A stretch of 64,000 bases of DNA from CAZDXB01 sp964509335 (GTDB taxonomy: Bacteria; Bacteroidota; Ignavibacteria; Kapaibacteriales; UBA2268). Each line of letters begins with the position of its first letter. The stretch's first letter is position 1. Shown here one piece after another: positions 26,801-35,024 of this stretch. The stretch is from assembly GCA_964509335.1 (NCBI GenBank), contig CAZDXB010000002.1:159751-223750 (forward strand), given 5' to 3'. The notes under the pieces were generated by a model that saw nothing but the letters and a program-made list of their open reading frames with translations, searched no databases and had not been told where the DNA came from. The translations under genes were made by a program, and so were the position numbers.

Positions 26801-28609
26801 CTAATCGTCGTCGTCTATTCTTAACACCGCTAAAAACGCTTCCTGCGGGACGTCAACTTTTCCTACTTTCTTCATGCGTTTCTTGCCGGCTTTTTGTTTC
26901 TCTAAAAGTTTTCTTTTTCTTGTAATATCGCCTCCGTAGCATTTCGCCGTTACGTCTTTTCTTGTGGCTTGCACGTTCGTCCTCGCGATTATTTTTGAAC
27001 CTATAGCGGCTTGAATAGCCACTTGATACATTTGTCTCGGTATTAACTTTTTCAACCTCGAACAAAGCTTCCTTCCCCATTCATAAGCTTTGCCTCTATG
27101 AACCAGCGTAGATAAAGCGTCCACTGCGTCGCCGTTCAGAAGAACGTCCAATTTTACGATATCTTCGTCTCGATACTCTAAAAACTCGTAATCTAAGGAA
27201 GCGTAACCTCTGGAAATCGACTTTAATTTATCGTAAAAATCGAAAACAATCTCGCCCAACGGCAATTCGAAAACCAATTCCACTCTGTCCTGCGACAAAT
27301 AAGATTGTCTTTTAATAACTCCGCGCCTGTCGATGCACATCTGCATAACAGGACCGATAAAATCCGGCGGCGTCAAAATCGAAGATTGTATAAACGGCTC
27401 TTGTATTTCCTCGTAACTCCCGCCCTCGGGCATCTGCGTCGGATTGTCAATTATTATCTCTTCGCCTTTCGCCGTCAAAGCTTTATAGCGAACGTTGGGA
27501 ACGGTTGTTACAATACTTTGGTCGAACTCCCTCTCTAATCGCTCCTGCACAATTTCCATATGAAGCAAGCCGAGAAATCCGCATCTAAACCCAAAACCCA
27601 GTGCGTTGGATGTCTCCGGTTCGTAACTAATGGAAGAATCGTTTAAAGCTAATTTATCCAAAGCTTCTCTCAACGATTCGAAATCGTCGGCGTCGGAAGG
27701 GTAAATGCCGCTAAAAACCATCGGCTTAACGACTCTGAATCCAGCTATCGGCTTCTCGCATTTGTTCTTCGAATGCGTAATAGTATCGCCGATTTTCGTG
27801 TCCTTTACGTTCCTTATATTCGCCATTAAATAACCTACGTCGCCGGCGGAAAGCTCTTTTGTTTTGAATCTCTTCAAATGCATTATGCCGACTTCTTCCA
27901 CCTCGAATTCCTTGCCGGTAGCCATTAACAAAATTTTATCTTTCGGATGGATTTTGCCGTCGAATATTCTGAAATTCACCACCACGCCGCGATACGAATC
28001 GTAAATCGAATCGTATATCAAAGCTCTCAGCGGCGCGTCGGGATTGCCTTTGGGCGCGGGGATTCTATTGACCACCGACTCCAAAATCTCTTCAACTCCC
28101 TTGCCTTCCTTCGCCGAAACGTATAATATCTCGTCCTCGTCGCAGCCGATTAAGTCGATAATTTGATTTTTAACGCTGCCCAAGGTCGTCTCCGCTGTCG
28201 GCAAATCGATTTTGTTAATAACGGGGATGATTTCTAAATCGGCGTCTATAGCTAAATAAAGATTGCTCACCGTCTGAGCCTCGACGCCCTGACCGGCATC
28301 CACTACCAATATCGCTCCCTCGCAAGCCGCCAGAGAGCGGGACACTTCGTAGCTGAAATCTACGTGTCCGGGAGTGTCGATTAAATTCAATTTATATATA
28401 TCCCCGTATTTAGCCTTGTAGTCCATCTGTATGGCGTGCAACTTTATAGTGATGCCGCGCTCCTGCTCGAGCGGGTTGTCGTCCAATATCTGGTCCATTA
28501 TCATATCGCGCTCGGTAACTCTCCCGGTCAACTCAAGCATCCTATCGGCTAAAGTCGATTTGCCGTGGTCTATATGAGCGATTATGCAGAAATTTCGCGT
28601 CTTTTCCAT
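26801..28609 (-). CDS. lepA: Elongation factor 4 (back-translocating GTPase LepA)
   Basis: Ribosome-associated translational GTPase. The 602 residues are the usual length. The G domain begins at MEKTRNFCIIAHIDHGKSTL (G1) and has the EF4/EF-G G2 region ERGITI, G3 DTPGHVDF and G4 NKID. Domain 2 and EF-G-like domains follow, and the C-terminus has the LepA-specific lysine-rich tail (TRKRKLLEKQKAGKKRMKK) that enters the peptidyl-transferase centre. It is complete with no unusual residues. It is probably transcribed on its own, since the downstream gap to lepB is long and full of hairpins. Confidence 0.96.
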   Translation of the reverse strand: MEKTRNFCIIAHIDHGKSTLADRMLELTGRVTERDMIMDQILDDNPLEQERGITIKLHAIQMDYKAKYGDIYKLNLIDTPGHVDFSYEVSRSLAACEGAILVVDAGQGVEAQTVSNLYLAIDADLEIIPVINKIDLPTAETTLGSVKNQIIDLIGCDEDEILYVSAKEGKGVEEILESVVNRIPAPKGNPDAPLRALIYDSIYDSYRGVVVNFRIFDGKIHPKDKILLMATGKEFEVEEVGIMHLKRFKTKELSAGDVGYLMANIRNVKDTKIGDTITHSKNKCEKPIAGFRVVKPMVFSGIYPSDADDFESLREALDKLALNDSSISYEPETSNALGFGFRCGFLGLLHMEIVQERLEREFDQSIVTTVPNVRYKALTAKGEEIIIDNPTQMPEGGSYEEIQEPFIQSSILTPPDFIGPVMQMCIDRRGVIKRQSYLSQDRVELVFELPLGEIVFDFYDKLKSISRGYASLDYEFLEYRDEDIVKLDVLLNGDAVDALSTLVHRGKAYEWGRKLCSRLKKLIPRQMYQVAIQAAIGSKIIARTNVQATRKDVTAKCYGGDITRKRKLLEKQKAGKKRMKKVGKVDVPQEAFLAVLRIDDDD

Positions 28610-28645
28610 AAATTCTTTTTGATATTCGCTTTAATAATAAATTTC

Positions 28646-28672
28646 AAAAATAAGGATAATTTTATATCCTTA
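28646..28672 (-). terminator. Terminator after the ABC ATPase gene
   Basis: On the minus strand an 8-bp stem TAAGGATA/TATCCTTA with a 6-base loop is followed directly by TTTTT. It starts about 12 bases past the ABC ATPase stop and lies before the lepA start, so it would end the ABC transcript. Confidence 0.6.
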
Positions 28673-28683
28673 GCGCTTTAATT

Positions 28684-29301
28684 CTAAATCTCGATTACTT
28701 TGTCGCACTTTTTCAACCACTCCTCGTCGTGAGACGCGGAAATAACCGTATCGCCGTTTCCCTTAAGCATATAATTCGCCGCGCTTTCCAAATTCTCTTT
28801 ATCCAAAGCCGAGGTTGGCTCGTCCAGCAAAATAACCGGCTTCCTCAACAACTTGCAGACGAGCAATCCGAGCCTTTGTTTTTCGCCGCCCGAAAGTTCG
28901 TCGAAGGTCTTGCCTAATATCGAGCCGTCCATATTCAATTTTATCAACTCACTTTTTAAATCTTCATAACTCGGCTTAATCTCTCTATTCAATGAGAAAT
29001 CGAAAATCAAGTCGAGTTGCTCCCGGACGCTTCCCCTGCCGATTAAATCCGGATTCTGCGGAAGCCAAGCGATTTTGCTCCTCACCTTTGGAATCTCGTC
29101 TCGGTTTATTAGAATCCCGTCGAAGTATATCTCTCCGGCGTCCGGCTTCAAAAATCCCATCAACATATTAAACAGCGAGGTTTTTCCTTTCCCCGAACGC
29201 CCCTTGACGGCGAATTTCTTTCCTTCCTCCACTTTCATAGAAAAATTATCGAACAAAATCTTACCGTCGTACTTCAGCTCAATATTTTTGAAATAAATCA
29301 T
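28684..29301 (-). CDS. Orphan ABC transporter ATPase (FetA-like)
   Basis: A 205-residue ATP-binding subunit, short for the family but with all motifs: Walker A GRSGKGKTS (34-42), a Q-loop region (WLPQNPDL), signature LSGGEKQRLGLL, Walker B VILLDEPTSALD and the H-loop histidine in SASHDEEW. The short single-domain form resembles FetA/YbbL, which pairs with a separate permease, but no permease lies beside it, so its partner and substrate are unknown. The start has no clear ribosome site, which is common in this phylum. It is divergent from the ATP-grasp gene, 130 bases away. Confidence 0.85.
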   Translation of the reverse strand: MIYFKNIELKYDGKILFDNFSMKVEEGKKFAVKGRSGKGKTSLFNMLMGFLKPDAGEIYFDGILINRDEIPKVRSKIAWLPQNPDLIGRGSVREQLDLIFDFSLNREIKPSYEDLKSELIKLNMDGSILGKTFDELSGGEKQRLGLLVCKLLRKPVILLDEPTSALDKENLESAANYMLKGNGDTVISASHDEEWLKKCDKVIEI

Positions 29302-29431
29302 TTTTTATTAGTTTTTTTCCAAAATTTTCGCTATATATTTTAAAGTAAAAAAGTAAATTAGCAAACGAATGCAAACAAATCTAAACGTTTCTTTGACAAT
29401 TAAATTATAAAATACATCCTTAGGGGGAGAT

Positions 29432-30388
29432 ATGAAAAAAATTGGCTTTCTTTTCGGTTTCGACTCCAGCTTTCCCGAAGCTTTGGTCGAAGAAATCAAC
29501 TCGCGCAGAATCCCGAATATCAAAGGCGAGATAATGAAAATCGCCGCGGTCAAAAACATCGAAGCTTTCGGTTACAACGTTATACTAGATAGAGCCTCAA
29601 ACGAAAGCGATTTTTACGGCTCGGTCTTGAAATCCGCTTTTTTGGAAGGCGTAAAGGTAATCAACAACCCCTTTTGGGAAAGCGTCGAAGACAACTTTTT
29701 CCATACGATAATCGCTTCGAAACTCAACATTAAAGTTCCCAGAACGGCGATTCTGCCGAGCAAAGAACATCCGCCGGGAACTACGTCTGAATCTTTCAGA
29801 AACCTCGAATACCCTATCGACTGGGACGCCGTATTCGATTACATCGGCTTCCCCGCATACTTGAAACCAAACAAGGAAGAGACGACGCACATATTCTTCA
29901 AAGTTTACAATCCCTCGGAATTTTTCTCCGCTTACGACTTAACCGGCTCCGCCGTTATGCTGCTGCAGGAAAGCGTCGAATACGAAGAATTCTATCGCGT
30001 TTACGTCGTCGGCAAAAAGAGAGTAAAAGTTATCAATTACGACCCGACAAAACCCAAACATTTGCAATTTAGCCAAAAGCCGAAACCCATAGACGAAAAC
30101 TTCGAGAACGAACTGAAGAACACGAGCCTCAAAATAACGTCCGCTTTAGGACTCGACTTCAACGCCGTGGAATTCGCGGTAAAAGACGGCGAGCCATACG
30201 TTGTGCAATTCGCCGAGCCAATACCGCCGATAGAGAAACAATTTCTGCGCGAAGAATACTTCCAATGGCTCGTAGAAAATTCCGCCGACTTCCTCATAGA
30301 ACTAGCCAAGAAAAGAAAATCTCCGCCGAGCAAATACGATTGGCAAAAACTACTCGCGGGAGAAAGCCCCGCGAAAACAAAGATTTAA
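29432..30388 (+). CDS. ATP-grasp family ligase of unknown substrate (RimK-like)
   Basis: A 318-residue protein with an ATP-grasp layout: an N-terminal domain (1-100, IGFLFGFDSSFP and ATPase-linked segments), then a central lid/ATP-binding region (FPAYLKPNKEETTHIFFKVYN, VMLLQESVEYEEFYRVYVVGKKRVKVINYD) and a C-terminal metal-binding part (LGLDFNAVEFAVKDGEPYVVQF). Such enzymes join a carboxylate to an amine through an acyl-phosphate. The AEP that follows is where RimK- and Ddl-like proteins keep an NxE/N metal ligand; this copy has FAEP, so activity is not certain. A strong GGGGGAG site precedes the ATG. Confidence 0.7.
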   Translation: MKKIGFLFGFDSSFPEALVEEINSRRIPNIKGEIMKIAAVKNIEAFGYNVILDRASNESDFYGSVLKSAFLEGVKVINNPFWESVEDNFFHTIIASKLNIKVPRTAILPSKEHPPGTTSESFRNLEYPIDWDAVFDYIGFPAYLKPNKEETTHIFFKVYNPSEFFSAYDLTGSAVMLLQESVEYEEFYRVYVVGKKRVKVINYDPTKPKHLQFSQKPKPIDENFENELKNTSLKITSALGLDFNAVEFAVKDGEPYVVQFAEPIPPIEKQFLREEYFQWLVENSADFLIELAKKRKSPPSKYDWQKLLAGESPAKTKI

Positions 30389-30442
30389 GCTTCTTTATTA
30401 ATTACTAATTACTAATGACTGATTTTAAAAATTGAACTCAGT

Positions 30443-30466
30443 AGAGCGGACGCCCCCGTCTGCTCT
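30443..30466. terminator. Hairpin between convergent ATP-grasp and YCF48 genes
   Basis: AGAGCGGACG pairs with CGTCTGCTCT (one G-U wobble) around a CCCC loop. It sits 55 bases past the ATP-grasp stop and about 85 bases past the stop of the convergent gene. No T-run follows on either strand, so its terminator role is only likely from position. Confidence 0.45.
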
Positions 30467-30551
30467 AACCTTTAACTCTTATCCTATATTACGTTCTCCC
30501 TCATATCTTCTTTTAATAACTAATTCTTAATCGGTAATTACCAATTACTCC

Positions 30552-33500
30552 CTACCTTATTATAATTATTTTTTCCGTCTGAACTTCGCCCGTAGAAAAA
30601 ATAGCTTTGAGGATATAAACGCCTGAAGGCAATTCGGAAACGTTGATTATTAATTCGGAAAGACCCAGGTCTAAATCGCTATTTGTCTCTAATACGCATT
30701 CGCCTGGAACGTTCCATAAGCGCGCAAAAATCTTATTATCCGATTCAGTCTTTACGTTTATTTTTAACTGACCGTCGATTACCGGATTGTTCTTTATATA
30801 TAAAAAGTTGTTCCCTTTCAATTCAAGCCTGAGCATTTTTCCTATCGGTTGACAGTACTTTATTAACTTCAGTTCACCGTCGATTTTATTTATCGTTGGA
30901 TTGAATCTCGTTCGCGGCTCAAATCTATCTATATAGAAATCCGTAGAATCAGGATAAGAAAGGTACATACCCCCTTCAATCCACATTATAGCTCCGGCTT
31001 CTTTGAACATATACTCGGAATTTGCCGAATCTAAAACTCCCGTAATTTTTCCGTCATAATACGAAAAATCCGCTCTCGAACGCCTATTAGAACCCGTTTT
31101 AACAAAAATCGCTTCGGGCATAAAAAGCCTCGGGTCGAAACTGAACTCGTAATCCAAACCGGTTAGCGGCAATTTTTCCAAAGCGGAATCTAAAATAATC
31201 GGAATTGATATATCCTCTCCGGGCTTCGCTTCGTGTCTTCTCGCTATTACCGTCGTCTCAAAGTCGCCCTCCTCGGCGCTCGCTACCAAATAAACAATAC
31301 TGGTATCCATACAAACGGAATGCTCGTATATAACTACTTTCGCCGTAAAATCTCCCCGCGTATTTGACAAAAACAGCAAAGGAACCGTCATACTCTCTCC
31401 CGGAACTAACGGTATAGCAAAATCATAACTCCTTTTGAAAGAAAACTCCTCGCCGGATTGGTCGATAAACATATATATCAAATCCTTCGACCATTCGCTC
31501 TCGTTGCTAATGGTAAAACTCTTTTCGACGACGTCGCCAAAATAAGACTCGCCAAAATCTACAGTGTCCGGCGTTAAAGTAAATCTATGATGAAATATTC
31601 TTCCCTCCACCAACAAACTGTCCTCGACCGGACAAACTTCGCCGTTTAAATATATCTTCTCGGAAAAATCGCCCAAATTCGTGAATTTTGTCGGATATAA
31701 ATATATATCCAAAATAGCGGTGTCGTTGGGAGCTACGACAATATAATCGTCGGGAACTACCGTTATTCCGTTTAAGTTCTTTTCTCGCGCAATTATTATT
31801 GAATCCTTTAGAGAACCGGAATTATATATTTCTATTTGCGCTGTCTGAAAAGCTTCGCATTGTTCAAACTCTCCAAAATCGACTATCCTTTGCAAAGGCG
31901 CCGACGTTGCGGAGCGATATTCTCCGCTTACCGGAATAACCGAAGCTACGTTATTCCCAGCGCTCGTTTTATATGTAAAACTCGCCGAGAAATCTCCTTC
32001 GGTAAAAGCGTCGAACCTAATTACAACATCCGTAGAATCGCCGGGAGTTAATTCGTAAGGCAGTTGAGGCGAATCGTCTATCTCGAAAGGACTATCGGAA
32101 GGATATACGCTTAACTCTATCAAAGTGTCGGCGGCTATTCCCGTATTTGTAAAAGTCAAAGTGTCGTAGTAAGAACCTTCATCGCATTTGATATATCCAA
32201 ATGAAATATCGGCTTTATCCGCTTCCACGTTCGAGCTGACACTTTCAATATAAGCGGAAATGCACAATCCGCAATCGCAGTAACCTTGCGCGGAGAAGCA
32301 AATATAGCCGTCGTAAACCGTATCTTTCAAAGCCGTAATTTCTATCGTAAAATCCTTGCCGCCGCCAGAAGCTAAAAATTGCGGCAGAGGCGGCTCGATA
32401 GATATCGAAAAAGCGTCCGTTTCGGGGTAAAGCTCTACATTCGTTACTTCTATATCTTCCGTGCCGACCGAGCGAATTTCAATATCTTCCACGTAAGACC
32501 TGCCCGTCTCCAATTCCAGAGAAATATTATCTTTATCGGTTTTCATAGCCGCGTTCACGCCCTCGCCGGTAATTATTATGTTCAAAGCTTGGTCGCAAGG
32601 CGTTGAATTAAAAACTATGGTATCGTTAACGGGTCCGACTTCCTCGGGTTCGAAGGCTATCGCACAACGAATAGAATCGCCGCTCTTGACTATTGCGGGA
32701 AATTCGTTAGGGTCGAAATTCACTCGATAAATCGAAGTGTCGTAATTGGGTTTCGTTATTTCAAGCTGGAGGTCGCCTTCGTTAAACATAAAAAATCGGC
32801 GTTCTTCTTCGGCTCCCAAGCAAACTTTTCCAAAATCCAAAGTAGTATCCCGACAAATCAAATCCGTCGTTCTGCTATTCCCGTACAACAAAATGTCGAG
32901 AGTGTCCTTGTCGCCTCTAACCTTCGTTTTATCGTTATTTATTAGCCTTAACGTCGCTTCGTCCTCGCTGTTTTGATTATAAACGAACCGTATAATTACG
33001 CTCGCGAAAGTGTCCGGTTTTACTATTACCGGCATAGATTGCGCTCCATCCCATCCGAGAACTGAAAAATCGGAGTTGTTCTCGACTATCGAAGATTCGG
33101 TAATTAACAAATCGTCGTTGCCTAAATTATAAACCGGAATAGTGTCAATCCCCGGTAGCATACATTTAGAAGTAACGGTTCTCGAACTTTCCGTCGTTAT
33201 TATCGGCGAGACCCCGTAAGCTCGCGCGGTAATAAAAGTATCGCCCGAACAAGGAGCGAAATCGCACCTGAAGCGAGCTTCCGTCCAACCGGTGTCTATA
33301 GGTTCGGCGCTGAATACGGTGTTAACCGAACCGCTCTGAATGTCGAAAGGCATACTCGAACGATTTTCAATAGTAGGAGACCCGTCAACTCGTTGTATCT
33401 CCGTAATTGATTCCCTGTCGGTGTCCGCAGTCCAATTAAGCGACTCGTAATTATTCGAACCGCAATAAGCGGGATTTATCTCTACTAATGTATCCTCGGG

Positions 33501-34796
33501 CGCGGCGGTCTTTTCTAAAGCGTAACCGGATAAATTTACGAAAACTTCCGTTCCGTAGTTGAATTGAACGCGAAGACGCGCCGAACGCGTCCCTACGTTT
33601 TTCGGCTCGAATGCAATCTCAATTTCCTCGGAGCCGCAAGAGCCTATTATAAAATCGTTATTGGGGCTGACTATTCTAAATTCGTCGTCGGGGTCGTCAA
33701 CAATCGAGATTGATACGTCGTCGGGGTCGAAATTTATATTTTCAATATTAACGCTCGCCGTTTCCGCTCCGGGAATGCATAAATCGTCAAAATTAACCGC
33801 CTGTCGGTCGGCTCTTTGCAGCGGGTCGGCTAATCTATAAACTCCTTCGCCGACAACCCAGCCGCGCTCGCTGGTAATAAACCAAATATCGTCGAGGTTG
33901 CCGGTCTCCACGCCGCAATTTCTCATCTCCCAATTCTGCCCGCCGTCCTCGGTGTACCAAGCGTTGCGATTATACCCGCAAGCCCAACAAGTATTAGCGT
34001 CGAGCAAAAAAGTCCCGAACATCTTATCCGACAAATTATGGTAATTCCACGTAGAGCCGTTGTCCGTCGTGAATCTTATCCCTCCATTGGCGCCCCCGCC
34101 TTGGCAACCGGCGGCTGTTGGAAAGCAGAATGAAGCGCCGTATCTCGTAATTTCTTCTTGCCAATCGCTCGGTCCGGTGCTTACCCATTGAGACCAAGTC
34201 TGACCGCCGTCGGTCGTCCGCCAAATCCAGCCGCTTCCGGACGCGAAACCGTCTCCCCACATACTATACACAATTAAATCGGTCAGCCCGCTACTAGCGG
34301 CGTTATCCACGTAAACATTCCAACTATTGCCGCCGTCGGTCGTCCGCCAAAACTGCTGGGGGTTAACGCAACCTCCGCCAACGAAAAAACCGTCGTCTTC
34401 GTTCAAAAAATAACAACCCCACGAACTTACCGTGTTACTGGACGGCGTTATTTCGAACCAACTTTGACCGCCGTTTGTCGATTTAAATATCCCTTCCGTT
34501 CCCGAAGTATAGCCAACGTTAACGGACGGAAAATGCACGCTTTCTAAATGATTGGCGCCGGCTACCGTCGCTCCCCTCCAAGTCTCGCCGCCGTCGTTCG
34601 TTCTAATCACCCGCCCGTTAAAACCGCAAATCCATCCGTAATCGGGATTTGACGGCAAAAAATAAACGTCCAACCAATAATTACCGTCGTATGGATGAGG
34701 TATCGTCTCTATCTTCTCCCATCTTTTAGCGAATAAAAAAACCGGGAAAATCAAGGATAGTAATACTATAACATTTATCGATTTGCTAATATTCAT
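30552..34796 (-). CDS. Secreted seven-bladed YCF48 / ASH / cohesin-like protein with T9SS sorting domain
   Basis: A 1414-residue surface protein. A signal peptide (1-23) is followed by seven YCF48/BNR-type units (about 24-325; cores such as VIRTNDGGETW), then an array of beta-rich ASH/choice-of-anchor D-like domains (about 330-1180, recurring DFGxxxxG and NxGxLxDSI-type starts). Around 1185-1310 is a cohesin-like domain (AKPGEDISIPIILDS, FSFDPRLFMPEA), and the last 75 residues form a sorting domain (a shortened NNPVIDGQLKI start, then SELPSGVYIL and EKIIIIR). Its first 330 residues are closely related to the protein at 61233-63647, with the same WLDVYFL and NPDYGW motifs. Function is unknown. 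A copy of the 30-bp element lies upstream. Confidence 0.78.
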   Translation of the reverse strand: MNISKSINVIVLLSLIFPVFLFAKRWEKIETIPHPYDGNYWLDVYFLPSNPDYGWICGFNGRVIRTNDGGETWRGATVAGANHLESVHFPSVNVGYTSGTEGIFKSTNGGQSWFEITPSSNTVSSWGCYFLNEDDGFFVGGGCVNPQQFWRTTDGGNSWNVYVDNAASSGLTDLIVYSMWGDGFASGSGWIWRTTDGGQTWSQWVSTGPSDWQEEITRYGASFCFPTAAGCQGGGANGGIRFTTDNGSTWNYHNLSDKMFGTFLLDANTCWACGYNRNAWYTEDGGQNWEMRNCGVETGNLDDIWFITSERGWVVGEGVYRLADPLQRADRQAVNFDDLCIPGAETASVNIENINFDPDDVSISIVDDPDDEFRIVSPNNDFIIGSCGSEEIEIAFEPKNVGTRSARLRVQFNYGTEVFVNLSGYALEKTAAPEDTLVEINPAYCGSNNYESLNWTADTDRESITEIQRVDGSPTIENRSSMPFDIQSGSVNTVFSAEPIDTGWTEARFRCDFAPCSGDTFITARAYGVSPIITTESSRTVTSKCMLPGIDTIPVYNLGNDDLLITESSIVENNSDFSVLGWDGAQSMPVIVKPDTFASVIIRFVYNQNSEDEATLRLINNDKTKVRGDKDTLDILLYGNSRTTDLICRDTTLDFGKVCLGAEEERRFFMFNEGDLQLEITKPNYDTSIYRVNFDPNEFPAIVKSGDSIRCAIAFEPEEVGPVNDTIVFNSTPCDQALNIIITGEGVNAAMKTDKDNISLELETGRSYVEDIEIRSVGTEDIEVTNVELYPETDAFSISIEPPLPQFLASGGGKDFTIEITALKDTVYDGYICFSAQGYCDCGLCISAYIESVSSNVEADKADISFGYIKCDEGSYYDTLTFTNTGIAADTLIELSVYPSDSPFEIDDSPQLPYELTPGDSTDVVIRFDAFTEGDFSASFTYKTSAGNNVASVIPVSGEYRSATSAPLQRIVDFGEFEQCEAFQTAQIEIYNSGSLKDSIIIAREKNLNGITVVPDDYIVVAPNDTAILDIYLYPTKFTNLGDFSEKIYLNGEVCPVEDSLLVEGRIFHHRFTLTPDTVDFGESYFGDVVEKSFTISNESEWSKDLIYMFIDQSGEEFSFKRSYDFAIPLVPGESMTVPLLFLSNTRGDFTAKVVIYEHSVCMDTSIVYLVASAEEGDFETTVIARRHEAKPGEDISIPIILDSALEKLPLTGLDYEFSFDPRLFMPEAIFVKTGSNRRSRADFSYYDGKITGVLDSANSEYMFKEAGAIMWIEGGMYLSYPDSTDFYIDRFEPRTRFNPTINKIDGELKLIKYCQPIGKMLRLELKGNNFLYIKNNPVIDGQLKINVKTESDNKIFARLWNVPGECVLETNSDLDLGLSELIINVSELPSGVYILKAIFSTGEVQTEKIIIIR

Positions 34797-34861
34797 TTAC
34801 TAATCCGTAGAAATTTATCATAATCGTTACTTTTACTTTATAATTTACTAATATATATTAT

Positions 34862-34891
34862 TAATAACAATCAAAACCAAGAAATGTTTCA
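34862..34891 (-). promoter_or_regulatory. 30-bp conserved upstream element, copy B
   Basis: This copy matches 26 of 30 positions of the element at 2506-2535 and has the same orientation relative to the minus-strand gene. It lies 65 bases before the YCF48/ASH start codon and about 134 bases upstream of the divergent M6 protease gene, so it could serve either. No known motif was recognised. Confidence 0.5.
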
Positions 34892-35024
34892 CCTAAAAGA
34901 AAAAAAGTTGACAATCGTTACATTAAAATATGTTAATTAATGTGTAAGATTTTATTTATATTAAAAATTCTCAAAAAGCAAATAATAAAACAAAAATTAT
35001 AAAAACATTGAAGAGGTTTTAACT

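Noticed and set aside
29308..29559. An 83-codon frame with a hydrophobic start on the minus strand
   Set aside because: It overlaps the start of the well-supported ATP-grasp gene in antisense and looks like a shadow frame.
34908..34934. TTGACA and TATGTT before the M6 gene as a sigma-70-type promoter
   Set aside because: The spacing is 15 bases and the -10 match is weak, and the phylum uses a different consensus.
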